Assembly: GCA_016721605.1 (NCBI GenBank)
Contig: JADKHS010000003.1
Coordinates: 62,001-126,000, forward strand
Source: Nitrosomonadales bacterium
Lineage (GTDB): Bacteria; Pseudomonadota; Gammaproteobacteria; Burkholderiales; Gallionellaceae
Direction: 5' to 3'
Length of the DNA: 64,000 nt
The stretch's first letter is position 1, and the number at the start of each line of letters is the position of its first letter. The translations under genes and the position numbers were made by a program. The notes under the pieces are model-generated. The model saw only the letters and a list, made by a program, of their open reading frames with translations. It searched no databases and was not told where the DNA came from. Shown in pieces: positions 1 to 10,003 of the stretch.

Positions 1-21
1 AACAGCATAAGAACACACTTA

Positions 22-981
22 TTAACTTTTCTTACCTGAACGACGGTGCGATTCCGCAGTCGCTTGCAGCCCCTGTTGCAAAGTATAAGGAGGCACCCAA
101 TTTAAATCACGGCGGATTTTACCACTATCGACCTGCAACGAACCGAGTAACCGTTCGACTTGATCAGATTTGCCGGATAATTTTCCCAGTATACGTAACC
201 AGCTTGGCGGAAACGGCAATAAGTGCGCCGGACATCCCATCGCATCGCCTAATTGGCGCAACAAATCCGGGGTGGAAACATCCTCACCATCACATACCAA
301 ATAAGTCTGGCCTGCGGCAACAGATGGGTTGAACAAGCTATCAAGGCATCCACCAAATTCCCCAGATAAATCAGGCTGCGACGGTTATGCACAGAAGCAA
401 ATGGCAAAGGAATGTGTTTGGCAGCCACTGCCAGCATTTGTGCAAAGTTGCCTTTGACGCCCGAACCATAAACCAATGGAGGACGTACAACAACAATTTC
501 CAAACCGGTTTCTTGGGCAATGCGCCACAACGCTTGTTCGGCTTGCCATTTCGAGATACTGTAAAAATCTTGTGGACTGGGTTCATCCAACTCTGTAAAT
601 GGCTGAGTTGCGTTGGTCTGCTCGCCATTCACCTTGATCGAACTAACGAAAACGAGCCGCTTCACCCCCAAAACAAGCAGCCTGCCGAGCGAGATTTGAA
701 GTGCCGTGCAGGTTGACCTGGAGAAACTCCACTAATGGATCGGCAGCATTCTCGCGCATTACATGCACTCGTGCAGCGAGATGAATCACCACATCCACAT
801 CACGTAATGCCTCAGCCCAATTCGTCCCACTATTAATCGCGCCAACGACTATGGTTTCAATATTTTCAATCAATGAACTCCCTGAACGCACTGCCGCGCT
901 TACAGAGTGCCCTCGCCGGAACAATTCAGCACAAAGCGCTTTACCAACGAAGCCACCAGCCCCAGAAATCATAAATTTCAT
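22..981 (-). pseudogene. NAD-dependent sugar epimerase/dehydratase (two frameshifts)
   Basis: Extended short-chain dehydrogenase acting on a nucleotide sugar, presumably for the neighbouring glycan locus. The N-terminus has the Rossmann motif GAGGFVG. After the first shift come VSSIKVNG, the YSISK catalytic YxxxK and a VVRPPLVYG segment; the third piece carries the C-terminal substrate domain. The start is ATG at 981; an upstream TTG at 993 is possible. The first break lies near 665 in a run of five G; removing one G joins the frames. The second is near 335, where CATCTG would need an extra C. The joined length of about 320 residues suits the family. Either recent inactivation or base-calling error; the exact sugar substrate cannot be read. 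Confidence 0.75.
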
Positions 982-1046
982 GATGATAACCAATGAGTAA
1001 ACATGATTAAGTTAGGTAAGCTTTAATTGCTTTATCGCACATTTGT

Positions 1047-1838
1047 TCATGGGTTTTTTTTCAAACGCAACCAAAGTACTTTTAAAAACAAAGAGGAACA
1101 AAAAAATCGCATCATGCTCATAAGATGCCACTTCAAATACTGAAAACTATGATGGCTACTTCTACGCGCAAGGTGAACCACCTTAGCATCAGGGCATAAA
1201 ACCACTTCATAACCCTTTAATCTCAGCCTGGCGCATAAATCTACATCTTCATAATAAAGAAAGTATCGCTGATCAAATCCACCTAATTTTTTGAACACGT
1301 CGCGCGGGAATAACATGAACATCCCGCCCACCCAATCAGGAAAGATCGGGTTGTCTTTTACAAGATAGTCGCTACCGTTACATCTGCCGAACGCTTTGCA
1401 AAATATCTTGAGTGGCGTTGGAAAACGACGGGCGCTATCTTCCACCGTACCGCTCTCATTTAATACGAGTGGCGCTGCCACACCTACTGAAGAATCCTGC
1501 AGACACGTAAGCAACGCCTTGAATGGATTATCATTCAACCGGACATCTGGATTCATTACACAAAAGAATCGCCCTGCTGCGTATGTAAATGCTTGATTGT
1601 GGTTAGCCGCGAATCCTATAGGAATTGGGTTACGAATAACCTTTATTGGAAATACAAAGCTATCTGCCGCGAACGGCAATGTCTCATCCAGGTTAAGCGT
1701 GAGAATCAGTTCGATCAATGAAGCCCGGCAATGCTGGTTGATATCATGCAGCAGACACCCAATCAACTGGATTTGTGCATGACTGACAACAGAAATAGAA
1801 ATTTCTGGCGATTGCTCTACGGCTATTTTGTCCATCAA
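1047..1838 (-). CDS. Glycosyltransferase family 2 (rhamnosyltransferase-like)
   Basis: GT-A fold glycosyltransferase of about 263 residues, acting at the cytoplasmic face on lipid-linked glycan. Visible features are the N-terminal donor-binding half, a DxD-like NPDVRL segment in the middle, and the acceptor-side signature GFDQRYFLYYEDVDLC, typical of WbbL-like rhamnosyltransferases. The C-terminus is basic and hydrophobic (FFCSSLFLKVLWLRLKK), consistent with membrane association. The gene is uninterrupted and lies between two other minus-strand glycan genes. Donor and acceptor are not determinable; rhamnose is suggested only by family resemblance and by the rfb genes in the window. Confidence 0.85.
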   Translation of the reverse strand: MMDKIAVEQSPEISISVVSHAQIQLIGCLLHDINQHCRASLIELILTLNLDETLPFAADSFVFPIKVIRNPIPIGFAANHNQAFTYAAGRFFCVMNPDVRLNDNPFKALLTCLQDSSVGVAAPLVLNESGTVEDSARRFPTPLKIFCKAFGRCNGSDYLVKDNPIFPDWVGGMFMLFPRDVFKKLGGFDQRYFLYYEDVDLCARLRLKGYEVVLCPDAKVVHLARRSSHHSFQYLKWHLMSMMRFFCSSLFLKVLWLRLKKNP

Positions 1839-1952
1839 AAATAATGAACCTGAGGTACTTGAGTAACTTGCCTCGCTATTAGACTTCTATCCATAAATTC
1901 TATTTCGCCGGTTGGTAGCGATGGTGAATTAAAATGCCAGTTTTCGCCCAGC

Positions 1953-2894
1953 TCAGATTCGATTAATAAATATAATCAAGCGCAAGACCAAATTATCAAA
2001 CCATTTTTGCCGCCATATTTCTTTGGATAGCACTAACTGAACGCGACACCACAATGATGATTTTGCCGCGATGAATTTATTGAGAACTAGTCTTTGAGAT
2101 AACGGAATACCATTTTCAAATATATTTAAAAAAATGGACGCTTGCAACCAAGCTTGCAACCAAAGCAATCCTCTTCCACTGTAAATAAATCGATGCACTT
2201 TTCTTTTTAATTCATCAAATATATTCACGGTTGCGCCAATCGTGTTATTGCCGTGCTACCTATATTTTATATTGGCGTTACTATCAAAAATTATTTCGCC
2301 AAAACAAGATAGAACTAAATAACACCACCAATCATGCATCAACACTTTGCTTGGAAGATGCTTACAAATAAGTTCCACTGCTTTTCGGTTAAGTACCATC
2401 GTACAGCCGGTCGCAATATTTTCAACGAGAGCATTACCAAAGCCAACTTTTCTTGGTGTATTGGTAAATCCAATATGGTTTAACTGTTCATCAACAATTT
2501 CTAGCCTGGAGCAAAATAACGCCGGGCAGTTATCGGCGACTACCCGCAAGGCTGAAACCGCATGCTCAATTTTATGTGGATGCCAAACGTCATCTTGATC
2601 ACAAAAAGCAACGTATTCTGTTTCAGTTAGCGCCGCATTATGGAGCAATTCAAAAAAACTCAGGGCTGGACCCAAGTTCTTATGTCCTCTTAATATATCT
2701 ATACGCCCACTTAATTGCTCATTTTCTAAAATGCTTCTTGTTGAATCTGACGACCCATCGTCCCTTACCAAAATTCTGATATTTGGATAGGTTTGCTCAT
2801 ACAATGAATTCAGCTGCTGCTGAAGAAACTTGCTTCCATTATATGTGGAAAGCAACACCGTGACTCTATTTGGCTTGGATACCTCTGACGTCAT
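1953..2894 (-). pseudogene. Glycosyltransferase family 2 with an in-frame amber stop
   Basis: GT2 glycosyltransferase. The first part has VTVLLSTYNG, RDDGSSDST and CDQDDVW, which together are the nucleotide-sugar and metal site of this family. A TAG at 2256-2258 interrupts the frame after ANIKYR. The same frame then continues HGNNTIG and a basic C-terminal region to 1953. Related proteins read YRQHG here, so the stop is most simply a CAG to TAG change rather than an indel. The full length would be about 313 residues. Start at ATG 2894. It may be truncated or non-functional in the cell, or this may be a base error. Confidence 0.8.
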
Positions 2895-2954
2895 CGTTTA
2901 GCTCCACCGTTGACGAATCTATCTGCTTCATTCATATTGATCCGGCACGAGTTA

Positions 2955-3270
2955 AATGTTCCCTCGGCAAAGCCGGGGGCTTATTAGATGAGCCCCTCAA
3001 AGGGGCCGATAAAACCGTGAGCCGCCCAAGGCGGCTATACGTTCAGTTTCATCTGGCCGTATCGTTCATCCTCTACTTCTTGATTTCGAATGTACGCTCT
3101 AACCATTGCTTCATCTAATCTTACTGTCGATACGAAGTAGTCTCTTGCCCAGAATGCCTCTCCGGTGAAATTCCTCGCCCGACCTACGTATTTCCTTGCT
3201 ATGGTGATTCACCCCGACCGTCGTATAGGTCAAACCTTGGTAAATCCCCGGCAGAGCCGGGGATTTACCT
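2955..3270 (-). mobile_element. IS200/IS605-type remnant with end hairpins
   Basis: The minus strand from 3199 to 3035 encodes the C-terminus of a Y1 (IS200-like) TnpA: the segments FWARDYFVSTV, RLDEAMVRAYIRNQ and EDERYGQMKLN, then a stop. The N-terminal two thirds, including the HUH motif, are missing. On both sides lie palindromes typical of IS605-class ends: 2961-2982, and a perfect 12-bp-stem hairpin at 3241-3267 (TAAATCCCCGGC, AGA loop). A further hairpin (GCCGCCCAAGGCGGC) sits at about 3021-3035. It is an internally deleted, non-autonomous copy. Confidence 0.7.
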
Positions 3271-3374
3271 CAGTGAATTATTTTAATATTTAGATACTAC
3301 CTGCATCCGAATGATGTAATAAAAGTTTTTTGTGCGATTTGTTTAAAATTTTAAGTATATCTAGCCCATTATTA

Positions 3375-4595
3375 ATCCGGCCAGTTTAAATTTGAAGTTT
3401 TCATGCTGCATAATTTCACGCGAGCATCCTGAAAGTATTTTTGACACGCTCGAGTGACTTCTCCAATGTCTGCATATGTTCGGTTGTTGCGGTTTTGAGC
3501 TTGTCCTTGTTGCGTACCGGAACCTTTGAATAAATGGCGTACTTCAAGTCGGCATTAAGCCTCTCTTCCGGGTTTAGCTCAGGGCTGTAGCTGGGCAGAT
3601 AGAACAATTCGATCTTGTCTTGCCTTTCGGCCACCCACGCTTTCACCGGCTTGCTGTGATGCACACGCAGATTATCGAGAATCAGGAACACTTGCTTCGC
3701 CGCATCTTGGGTCAGCGCTTCCAGGAACTCGATTAGTTTGCCCGAGTTGAAGGCCTCATCAATAATCATCCAGCGTGTCTTGCCCTGATTGGTAACGGTG
3801 GCGATCATCGACAACTTCTGGCGTGTGCCGCCCACCGCAAAGGTCACCGGTATTTTGTCAGCCGGTGCGTAGCTACGGCCACGCACATCTGTGTTCACCA
3901 CGGCCGTCTCGTCACCCCAGTGAATCTCGGCACCCTCGACCTTGGCACGCTGCTCGATTGCCGGATATTCGTTATCCAGCCAATTCTTCACTGCCTCCGG
4001 GCGTTGCCCGTAAGCTTTCTTGATCGGCTTTTGTGGAGTAAATCCCCAACGCTTGATGTAGTTGCCAACCCCTCGCACCGACAGGCTGATTCCACATTCA
4101 CGCTCAATCAGCTGCATGACAGCGGCACGGTTCCACAGCGCAAATTCCATCTTCAATTGTTCAGGCCGTTTGTCGCAGATAATTTGCCTGACCAGGCGCT
4201 CTTGCTCGTCAGTCAGGTGGCGACCGTCGCCACCTTGCCTGCCGCGTAGCGTGGGCTTGATCGTTGCCGCCCCATCCCGTTCATACCGGTCAATCACGCC
4301 GCGCACGGTCGGGTAGGAGAGCCCACTCAACTCAACTATACGCATCACGCCTATCTTTTTGCGATGCAACCGCACGACCTGCTTTCGCCGCTCGTGCAAC
4401 CGCTCCAATGTTTGAAATCTAGCATCTTCTTTATCCATACGCATCAGACTGACCGACACGATAAAAATTCAATCTTCATCGTGCCGAATCTATCGCATGT
4501 TCACAATTGAAAATCTTCTGCCACCGAAGGGGAAGGCGTTAAATCGCCATGCGATTTCGATACCGCAGTTGACCATCTTGGCAAAATTGCCGGAC
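3375..4595 (-). mobile_element. IS630-family insertion sequence
   Basis: The element carries one intact transposase gene (3416-4459). Imperfect inverted ends can be seen: TCCGGCCAGTTT near 3376 and, on the opposite strand, TCCGGCAATTTT near 4592. Boundaries are approximate, and no convincing TA duplication was identified. It sits inside the polysaccharide locus between glycosyltransferase genes. Confidence 0.6.
3416..4459 (-). CDS. IS630-family transposase
   Basis: Full-length DDE transposase of 347 residues. The N-terminal half has a helix-turn-helix (MRIVELSGLSYPTVRGVIDRY) and a winged-helix-like second DNA-binding segment. The catalytic domain shows the three acidic positions in IHWGDET, LILDNLRVHHS and YSPELNPEE. 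The reading frame is intact, unlike most other IS genes in this window, so the element may still be active. It could equally begin at the internal ATG two or five residues downstream. Confidence 0.93.
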   Translation of the reverse strand: MSVSLMRMDKEDARFQTLERLHERRKQVVRLHRKKIGVMRIVELSGLSYPTVRGVIDRYERDGAATIKPTLRGRQGGDGRHLTDEQERLVRQIICDKRPEQLKMEFALWNRAAVMQLIERECGISLSVRGVGNYIKRWGFTPQKPIKKAYGQRPEAVKNWLDNEYPAIEQRAKVEGAEIHWGDETAVVNTDVRGRSYAPADKIPVTFAVGGTRQKLSMIATVTNQGKTRWMIIDEAFNSGKLIEFLEALTQDAAKQVFLILDNLRVHHSKPVKAWVAERQDKIELFYLPSYSPELNPEERLNADLKYAIYSKVPVRNKDKLKTATTEHMQTLEKSLERVKNTFRMLA

Positions 4596-4608
4596 ACTAC
4601 TGAAGAAA

Positions 4609-5371
4609 TTATTGAAATTTTTTATTTATCTTTGACATAAAAAAACTAACATTACAGATAAGCAATGATAGGCATTTATAACCTAAAGAAAACTTAAAAT
4701 TATTGCAGTTTTCATAAACACCAGACAATTGCCGATTAAATGCACTACGGTCAAGAGAGTTAGACACACCACCTGTTTTAAAAACAACAATATCTTGGTC
4801 AAGCCATACTGCTATTTTGTATATCTTATGCTTATATGTATGTAGTAAATCAGCCAATGGTCCAGAGTCTATTTTAAATATATTTTTTAAAAAACCACAC
4901 TCTTTTATAAATTAATCCTTGGGAATGACATGGATTTCTCCACGGGAACAACCTACGTTCTCCAAAAAAACAGCGATTATCAAAGGCCATATATTTTTTA
5001 CCATCATAAATTATTACGCCAGCATAGATCACATTGCTGTTTACGTATGCTTTATTTTCAAAGATATCTTTAACATCACGAAAACCTAGAAACTCATCAC
5101 CACAACCTAAAAAAATTAAAAAATCACCACTTGCTGCTTGAGCACATATATTGAAAGCATCATAAATACCTTTATCTTGCCCTTCTATAAGCCTCACATT
5201 TAAATTGAAATTTTTTATGTAATTTCGTATCTCATCAGACAAATGGGATTCAAACATCTTAATAACGAGTTCAACCTCCCTCTCACTTTTATTTAGTACA
5301 GAGTCAATTGTGATTTGAACATCCGCAAATTTCTCAGATGGGCCAACAGGTATACAAATTGAAATTAACAT
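4609..5371 (-). pseudogene. Glycosyltransferase family 2 (WcaA-like), frameshifted
   Basis: Small GT2 enzyme. The N-terminus MLISICIPVG is followed by TIDSVL, the sugar-nucleotide-binding EGQDKGIYDAFNIC segment and DFLIFLGCGDEF (GD in place of the usual DxD). The frame shifts near 4875 in an AT-rich stretch; the C-terminal part then continues as DSGPLADLLHTYKHKIYK. It starts just after an IS30 fragment, and the first codons of the longer possible ORF (from 5392) probably belong to that fragment. Base composition is clearly more AT-rich than that of the genes at 6-12 kb, suggesting separate acquisition. Confidence 0.7.
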
Positions 5372-5388
5372 TAAATTCAATCGCAGAT

Positions 5389-5613
5389 TCAAGTTCGAAG
5401 TGAAACAGCCAGTGGTTGCTTGGTGTAGCGTAATTCCACCCCGAAGAATACTTCATGCGGGATTCTAAATCCGAGTACTTTTCGAGGTCGGTGGTTGATC
5501 CACTCTACCGCCTCTTGCACTTGTTCCTCGGTGATGTCTGTCAGCTCCATGCCCTTGAGGAAGTGCTGCCTCAATAACCCGTTACTGTTCTCGTTCAATC
5601 CCGGCTCCCACTC
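5389..5613 (-). pseudogene. IS30-family transposase C-terminal fragment
   Basis: The residues EWEPGLNENSNGLLRQ, FLKGMELTDITEEQV and WINHRPRKVLGFRIPHEVF are the conserved C-terminal catalytic part of IS30 transposases (the last E of DDE lies in the NENSNG region). Everything upstream is missing, and the fragment is joined directly to a truncated methyltransferase. No second IS end was found. Confidence 0.8.
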
Positions 5614-5985
5614 ACCAACGTGCCTCCGGGTTCAATATCCTGCACAGCCCATCCCCGCTTTGTAGTCACATCCCACGAATAACCCACCCCCGAGCCAATG
5701 TCGAGGAAATGTCCGCGCGCCTGGCCGAAGGTTCTTTCAAGGTAAGCGAAATCAGGTTGTGACGCCACAAGATGTAGTCGCGATGCGCTTCGTAGTAGGA
5801 GATGAGGCCCTCATCCTGCGTTTCGTAATCGAAATCAGGGGGTTTGTATAGTGCGCATTACAGGCGCGACAGAAATAAGCCGTAATCGATTCACCTGAAT
5901 GATCGCCTTTGACAGCCAAAGGTACGGTGCGGGTTGACCGCATATCCGGCAAGGCAGCGCCGCAAGCGGGAAGGGTAATCGTCAT
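5614..5985 (-). pseudogene. Class I SAM methyltransferase, 5' fragment truncated by IS30
   Basis: The N-terminus has a cysteine pair (FCRACNAHYTNP) like the zinc-ribbon head of Methyltransf_23-type enzymes. After a shift in a C-run near 5840 the reading continues DFDYETQDEGLISYYEAHRDY. After a second shift near 5712 it shows the SAM-binding motif GHFLDIGSGVGYS and then GWAVQDIEPGG, where it meets the IS30 sequence. Only about 120 residues remain. The start ATG at 5985 overlaps the stop of the upstream glycosyltransferase (ATGA), so it was once translationally coupled to it. Likely target: a sugar or amide group in the same glycan. Confidence 0.65.
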
Positions 5986-6941
5986 AGCGGCTTCACCCTA
6001 TGCGGGCGCACACGCCAGAAATTGCGAACGATCAGGCCCAATAAGGGCTTTAAACTCTCCAGCCAGCCAGGTGGAGCAGACTGCTTCAACACTTCCCAGC
6101 CTGCATTTTCCAGTTGCACGACCACGGCTCTAAAGTCACGCAGATAGGGCTCATAAATATTAGCGACGACGAAGTGCGGGAGGGGATATTTGGGTGCGAG
6201 CACGACCCTTTTCCCCGCCAAAATACGCAGCCCATGAAAGTGATAGGCCACAGCCTGACCATAGGGAAAACGGGTGACATTCCACGGCGCAAGCAGAAGC
6301 TCTTTTTGTCCGAGCACATGAACTTCATCCGGAAATCGCTCCGGCCAGTCGTCCAGGTATTTCTGGTCGCCGAATTTTCCGTCCTCGTAACGGGCGAAAC
6401 ACCATTCGAGGCAACGTGCCTCCCACCACTTGCGAACGGCTTCCCCGCGTTGCCGATGGAAGGTCATGAACTGCACGCAGAACTGTCCGATGGTGGCGGT
6501 GGAATCGTATTCTGGGGCATAGGCATGATCGGTGATCTGCACCCCTTTACCCGACGCTGTGAACTCCCTGAATATCAGGGCCGGATTTTTCCTAAACCAC
6601 AAGTCAGCGTCGAGATAGGTCACGCGTTCGACTTCGGATGCTGCTTCGAAAACGAAGCGTGGGGCAAAAGGGGTTAGCGTCCAACAATACTCACCCCGGG
6701 TGCGTCCCGATTTGACCGCCAGCAGCTCCGGTGTTTCCAGATGACTCAGAGCAAGTAGTTTAAGGTTGGGCAGGTGCAGGCTAGTCAGCACGTCGTATGC
6801 GGCTTCATCCATGCACAACACCCACAGCGTGTAGGAGCCGGCATGCCGCTCCATCGACGCGTGCAGCGCCAGACCCTGCGGCAGAAAAAGGCTGTCAAAC
6901 AGGGTGACATAGTGTTCCATTGCGGGATGGGCGATCTTCAC
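5982..6941 (-). CDS. Glycosyltransferase with DxD motif (GT8-like)
   Basis: About 319 residues. The key motif is VTYLDADLWF, a DxD metal and nucleotide-sugar site, followed by GQFCVQFMTF and a C-terminal LLAPWNV and YHFHGLR segment, the last resembling the histidine-containing loop of GT8-type retaining transferases. A start at the internal ATG eight codons in (MEHYVTLFDS) is equally likely. It lies 13 bp after the DegT aminotransferase gene, which suggests that it transfers, or works next to, the amino sugar made by that enzyme. Donor unknown. Confidence 0.75.
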   Translation of the reverse strand: MKIAHPAMEHYVTLFDSLFLPQGLALHASMERHAGSYTLWVLCMDEAAYDVLTSLHLPNLKLLALSHLETPELLAVKSGRTRGEYCWTLTPFAPRFVFEAASEVERVTYLDADLWFRKNPALIFREFTASGKGVQITDHAYAPEYDSTATIGQFCVQFMTFHRQRGEAVRKWWEARCLEWCFARYEDGKFGDQKYLDDWPERFPDEVHVLGQKELLLAPWNVTRFPYGQAVAYHFHGLRILAGKRVVLAPKYPLPHFVVANIYEPYLRDFRAVVVQLENAGWEVLKQSAPPGWLESLKPLLGLIVRNFWRVRPHRVKPL

Positions 6942-6954
6942 AGTACTCGGTCCT

Positions 6955-8058
6955 TTACGGCAGCTTAAATGTATTCACCGCCGCAATTACCGCTGCCATA
7001 TCAGCGTCGCTCATCTGCGGATGGCATGGCAGCGAAAGGCAGTGCGCAGCATGATATTCGCTATTATCAAGCCCCTGTGGATCGCGTCGCATTTCCAAGC
7101 ACGGCGACTGCTGGTGGATAGAGATCGGGTAATGAATCAGCGTCTGTATGTCGTGCGCCTGCAAATGCGCCTGCAGCGCATCACGCGCTTCGCAACACAC
7201 GACAAAAAGGTGATAGACATGGGCACTTTCCGCTTCAGGCGCGGCGAGCAGTCGCACATCGGGGTGGACAATGCCTACGCGGTAAACCGAAGCGATCTCG
7301 CGCCGCCGCTGGGTAAACTCCATCAGCCATTGCAGACGCGCCGACAGGATCGCTGCCTGAATTTCATCGAGACGGCTGTTGAGTCCTAGTTCGGGGTGAT
7401 GATAGCGAACACTTTGGCCGTAGTTGCGCAACATCCCAGCCCGTCGGGCGAGCGCTTCGTCGCGCGTGACCAACATCCCGCCGTCACCAACGGCTCCCAA
7501 ATTCTTGGTTGGATAGAAGCTATATGCCCCGGCTGCGCCGAACGCACCTGCCGCCGTACCGTTTTGCGAGGCAAGATGTGCCTGCGCGCAATCCTCGACC
7601 AACGCGATGTCGCGCTGCTTGCACCAAACGACCCAGTCCAGCATATTGCGAACCTGGCCATACAGATGTACTAGCACTACCGCGCGCGTTTTCGGTGTGA
7701 AGCAACGTTCCGCGCTCGCCATCGAGAGCAGCGCCGTGTCGGGATCGATATCGGCGAGCACCGGCGTGGCACCGGCGCGTAGGATCGCCAGCACCGTGGC
7801 GAACGCAGTCATTGGCGTAGTGATGACCTCGTCGCCTGATCCAACATCCAGCCCACGCAGGGCGATCTCGATCGCGTCCATGCCGTTGCCCACACCAACC
7901 GCGTGATCGACGCCACAGATCGATGCCCACTCGCGCTCGAAGGCTTTCAGTTCGCGGCCCAGCACATACCAGCCGGACTCAAACACGCGAGCCACTGCCG
8001 CCTGCATTGTCTCTCGGATCGCTGGGGGTTCGGTCTTAAAATCGTTCATCAGAATCAT
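6955..8058 (-). CDS. DegT/DnrJ/EryC1 sugar aminotransferase
   Basis: PLP-dependent aminotransferase that converts a keto-sugar nucleotide into an amino sugar. The fold-type I signatures are all present: EDCAQAHLA (Asp near residue 156 contacts the PLP ring nitrogen) and SFYPTKNLGAVGDGG, in which Lys185 is the Schiff-base lysine. The length of 367 residues is typical. The start ATG overlaps the stop of the epimerase gene by 4 bp (8055-8058), indicating coupling; together they probably make an NDP-amino-deoxy sugar. Uninterrupted frame. Confidence 0.92.
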   Translation of the reverse strand: MILMNDFKTEPPAIRETMQAAVARVFESGWYVLGRELKAFEREWASICGVDHAVGVGNGMDAIEIALRGLDVGSGDEVITTPMTAFATVLAILRAGATPVLADIDPDTALLSMASAERCFTPKTRAVVLVHLYGQVRNMLDWVVWCKQRDIALVEDCAQAHLASQNGTAAGAFGAAGAYSFYPTKNLGAVGDGGMLVTRDEALARRAGMLRNYGQSVRYHHPELGLNSRLDEIQAAILSARLQWLMEFTQRRREIASVYRVGIVHPDVRLLAAPEAESAHVYHLFVVCCEARDALQAHLQAHDIQTLIHYPISIHQQSPCLEMRRDPQGLDNSEYHAAHCLSLPCHPQMSDADMAAVIAAVNTFKLP

Positions 8059-9053
8059 GCGTTAGCCTCCCAGTAGTGCGGCCAGTGTTCGCGGTAGTAC
8101 GCCACCGTGCGCGCCAGGCCATCGGCCAGCGCGATCTTGGGCGCCCAGCCCAATTCGTGCTCGATCAGGGTGTAATCGCTGTAGTAGTCGCCGATGTCGA
8201 TGGCTTTGCGGTCAGCGGGAAACGGCACCAGCTCGGACGTGCTGCCCTCGACCAGCGCAGTCATCATCACCGCCAGATCCTTGAGATTGATGACCTCGCG
8301 GCTACCCAAGTTGTAGACCTTGCCATTCGCAGTGTCATTGGCCCCAGCTAATAACAAAGCGTCGACGCAGTCATCGACATAATTGAAATCGCGCAACTGC
8401 AAGCCGTCGCCAAAAATCTTGATCGGCTTACCCTCGACCAGTAACCGCACCCAGATACCGAGAAAAGTCTGGCGCGCGTCGCGCACCCGCATCCCCGGCC
8501 CGTAGGTATTGGTCAGGCGCAACGCGCAAGCGCGGATACCGTAGACGTTGTTGTAAAGTAGGTGATACCACTCGCCCGCAAGCTTGTTGATGCCGTTCAC
8601 GTCGACCGGGCGAATCGGGTGTTTTTCGTCCACCGGCAGGTAATCCGGCTTACCATAGAGTTGGCGCGTGCTGGCGAAAACCAACTTGATGGCAGGGTTC
8701 GCTTTGCGGCACGACTCCAGAATCGAGAGCTGCGCCATGGCGTTGATACCGAGATCGGTCTGTGGGTCGCTCATCGAATCAAGATGACTGGTCTGCCCCG
8801 CCAGATTGAACAGGTAATCCTTACCTTGCACCAGATACGCCATCGCGTGAGGGTCGCGCACGTCGCAGACATTGACCGTCACCCGGTCGGCAATGTCGGC
8901 AATATTGAACAGATTGCCGCCATATTGCGGAATCAGGCTATCGACCAGCGTTACGTTTGCGCCTGAGCCGACCAACCGTCTAGCCAGCGCCGAGCCGATG
9001 AAACCGAGACCACCGGTGATGAGGATGTGGCGTGCTCGATAGGCATTCACCAT
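8055..9053 (-). CDS. NAD-dependent epimerase/dehydratase (SDR with altered catalytic Tyr)
   Basis: Extended SDR acting on a nucleotide sugar. Rossmann motif: HILITGGLGFIGSALARRL. Later come the AGQTSHLDS segment (often AAxxxVxxS), ASTRQLYG and ALRLTNTYGPG. In place of the usual YxxxK the protein reads NGINKLAGE, so the tyrosine position is asparagine. The start is set at 9053 (MVNAYRARHILITGG), overlapping the upstream FkbM gene by 7 bp; a longer frame reaches 9128. Probable role: 4,6-dehydratase- or epimerase-like step feeding the DegT aminotransferase. Complete at about 332 residues. Confidence 0.85.
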   Translation of the reverse strand: MVNAYRARHILITGGLGFIGSALARRLVGSGANVTLVDSLIPQYGGNLFNIADIADRVTVNVCDVRDPHAMAYLVQGKDYLFNLAGQTSHLDSMSDPQTDLGINAMAQLSILESCRKANPAIKLVFASTRQLYGKPDYLPVDEKHPIRPVDVNGINKLAGEWYHLLYNNVYGIRACALRLTNTYGPGMRVRDARQTFLGIWVRLLVEGKPIKIFGDGLQLRDFNYVDDCVDALLLAGANDTANGKVYNLGSREVINLKDLAVMMTALVEGSTSELVPFPADRKAIDIGDYYSDYTLIEHELGWAPKIALADGLARTVAYYREHWPHYWEANA

Positions 9054-10003
9054 GTTTTCGTTTTCAGCATACAAATTAATTTCCTGAGCGCCTTGAGCCC
9101 CACCCTGAAATACCCGTGCGATAAGCACTTTAGGGATTCCTCTACCATTTCGGAAAAAAGCGGTTCACCGAATTTCTTTTGCCCGGCTTTTGCTAAATGC
9201 AGAGCGAACCCGTGCTCGGCATTGATGGAAGAAAAAACCCATCCCAGCAAATATTCCCGAAGACCCAACGAATCGCTGTCAAACTTGTTGATGTAGGAAA
9301 TTTCGCACCAGCCCGGAGCCATCTTCAAAAATGAATCTAGGCTTCTGCGTTGCAGAGTGTTGAGGCTAGACAGGTCTTCCTGCTCTATCCTGTGCGAGCC
9401 CTTGACGTACATGCTGGAAACCCAGAATGGGCACTTGTCCATGTATGCCATCAGCTGATGCAACTTGTCCTCTCCCAAATATGCATCGATGATACCAGGC
9501 TCGAATTCCGCAACGATCATATTCGATATCATGCTAGCAGGCAGGGCATCGAAAATCCGCAGGTCGGTGCCTTGCGTGTCTGTTTTGTACCAATCGACAT
9601 AGTCAATATCGATTGCCTGGAGCGCAGTTTTGAGATCGACGGCGGGCATCTTGGTCGTTTTTTCCACTTCGAACAGCCCACAGAAGGCCCAGCGGTTGAG
9701 GGCTTGTCTATCTGGAGGCAGCGAGCTCGAACAGTAAGGGGATCGCGTCAGATAGAACTCGACCTCGTCCGCCGCTTTGGCGGCCACTAGCCGATTCAAT
9801 GAATAAAGCTTGCGAAAGCCTTTGTCGCTCGATTCAGCAATGGTGAAGTCGCGAGTGTCCGCATCGAACGCGACGCATATCGCATCGGGCGCGATCAGCT
9901 TCCAACATTCGGGCAGTGAGCCAGAGGCACCAACATCAATCAAAACCGGCGGCTTGAAGGCCAGGGAACGATGCTTCAACGCTTTTGAAATCAACCGCTT
10001 CAT
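9047..10003 (-). CDS. FkbM-family methyltransferase
   Basis: SAM-dependent O-methyltransferase of the FkbM family, about 318 residues. SAM-binding motif: VLIDVGASGSLP. The family's post-motif acidic segment is YVDWYKTDTQGTDLRIF, followed by MIVAEFEPG. The C-terminal third is an extension without a motif I recognise. It overlaps both neighbours by a few bases, so it belongs to a tightly packed transcription unit. Likely methylates a sugar hydroxyl of the surface glycan. Confidence 0.85.
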   Translation of the reverse strand: MKRLISKALKHRSLAFKPPVLIDVGASGSLPECWKLIAPDAICVAFDADTRDFTIAESSDKGFRKLYSLNRLVAAKAADEVEFYLTRSPYCSSSLPPDRQALNRWAFCGLFEVEKTTKMPAVDLKTALQAIDIDYVDWYKTDTQGTDLRIFDALPASMISNMIVAEFEPGIIDAYLGEDKLHQLMAYMDKCPFWVSSMYVKGSHRIEQEDLSSLNTLQRRSLDSFLKMAPGWCEISYINKFDSDSLGLREYLLGWVFSSINAEHGFALHLAKAGQKKFGEPLFSEMVEESLKCLSHGYFRVGLKALRKLICMLKTKTW

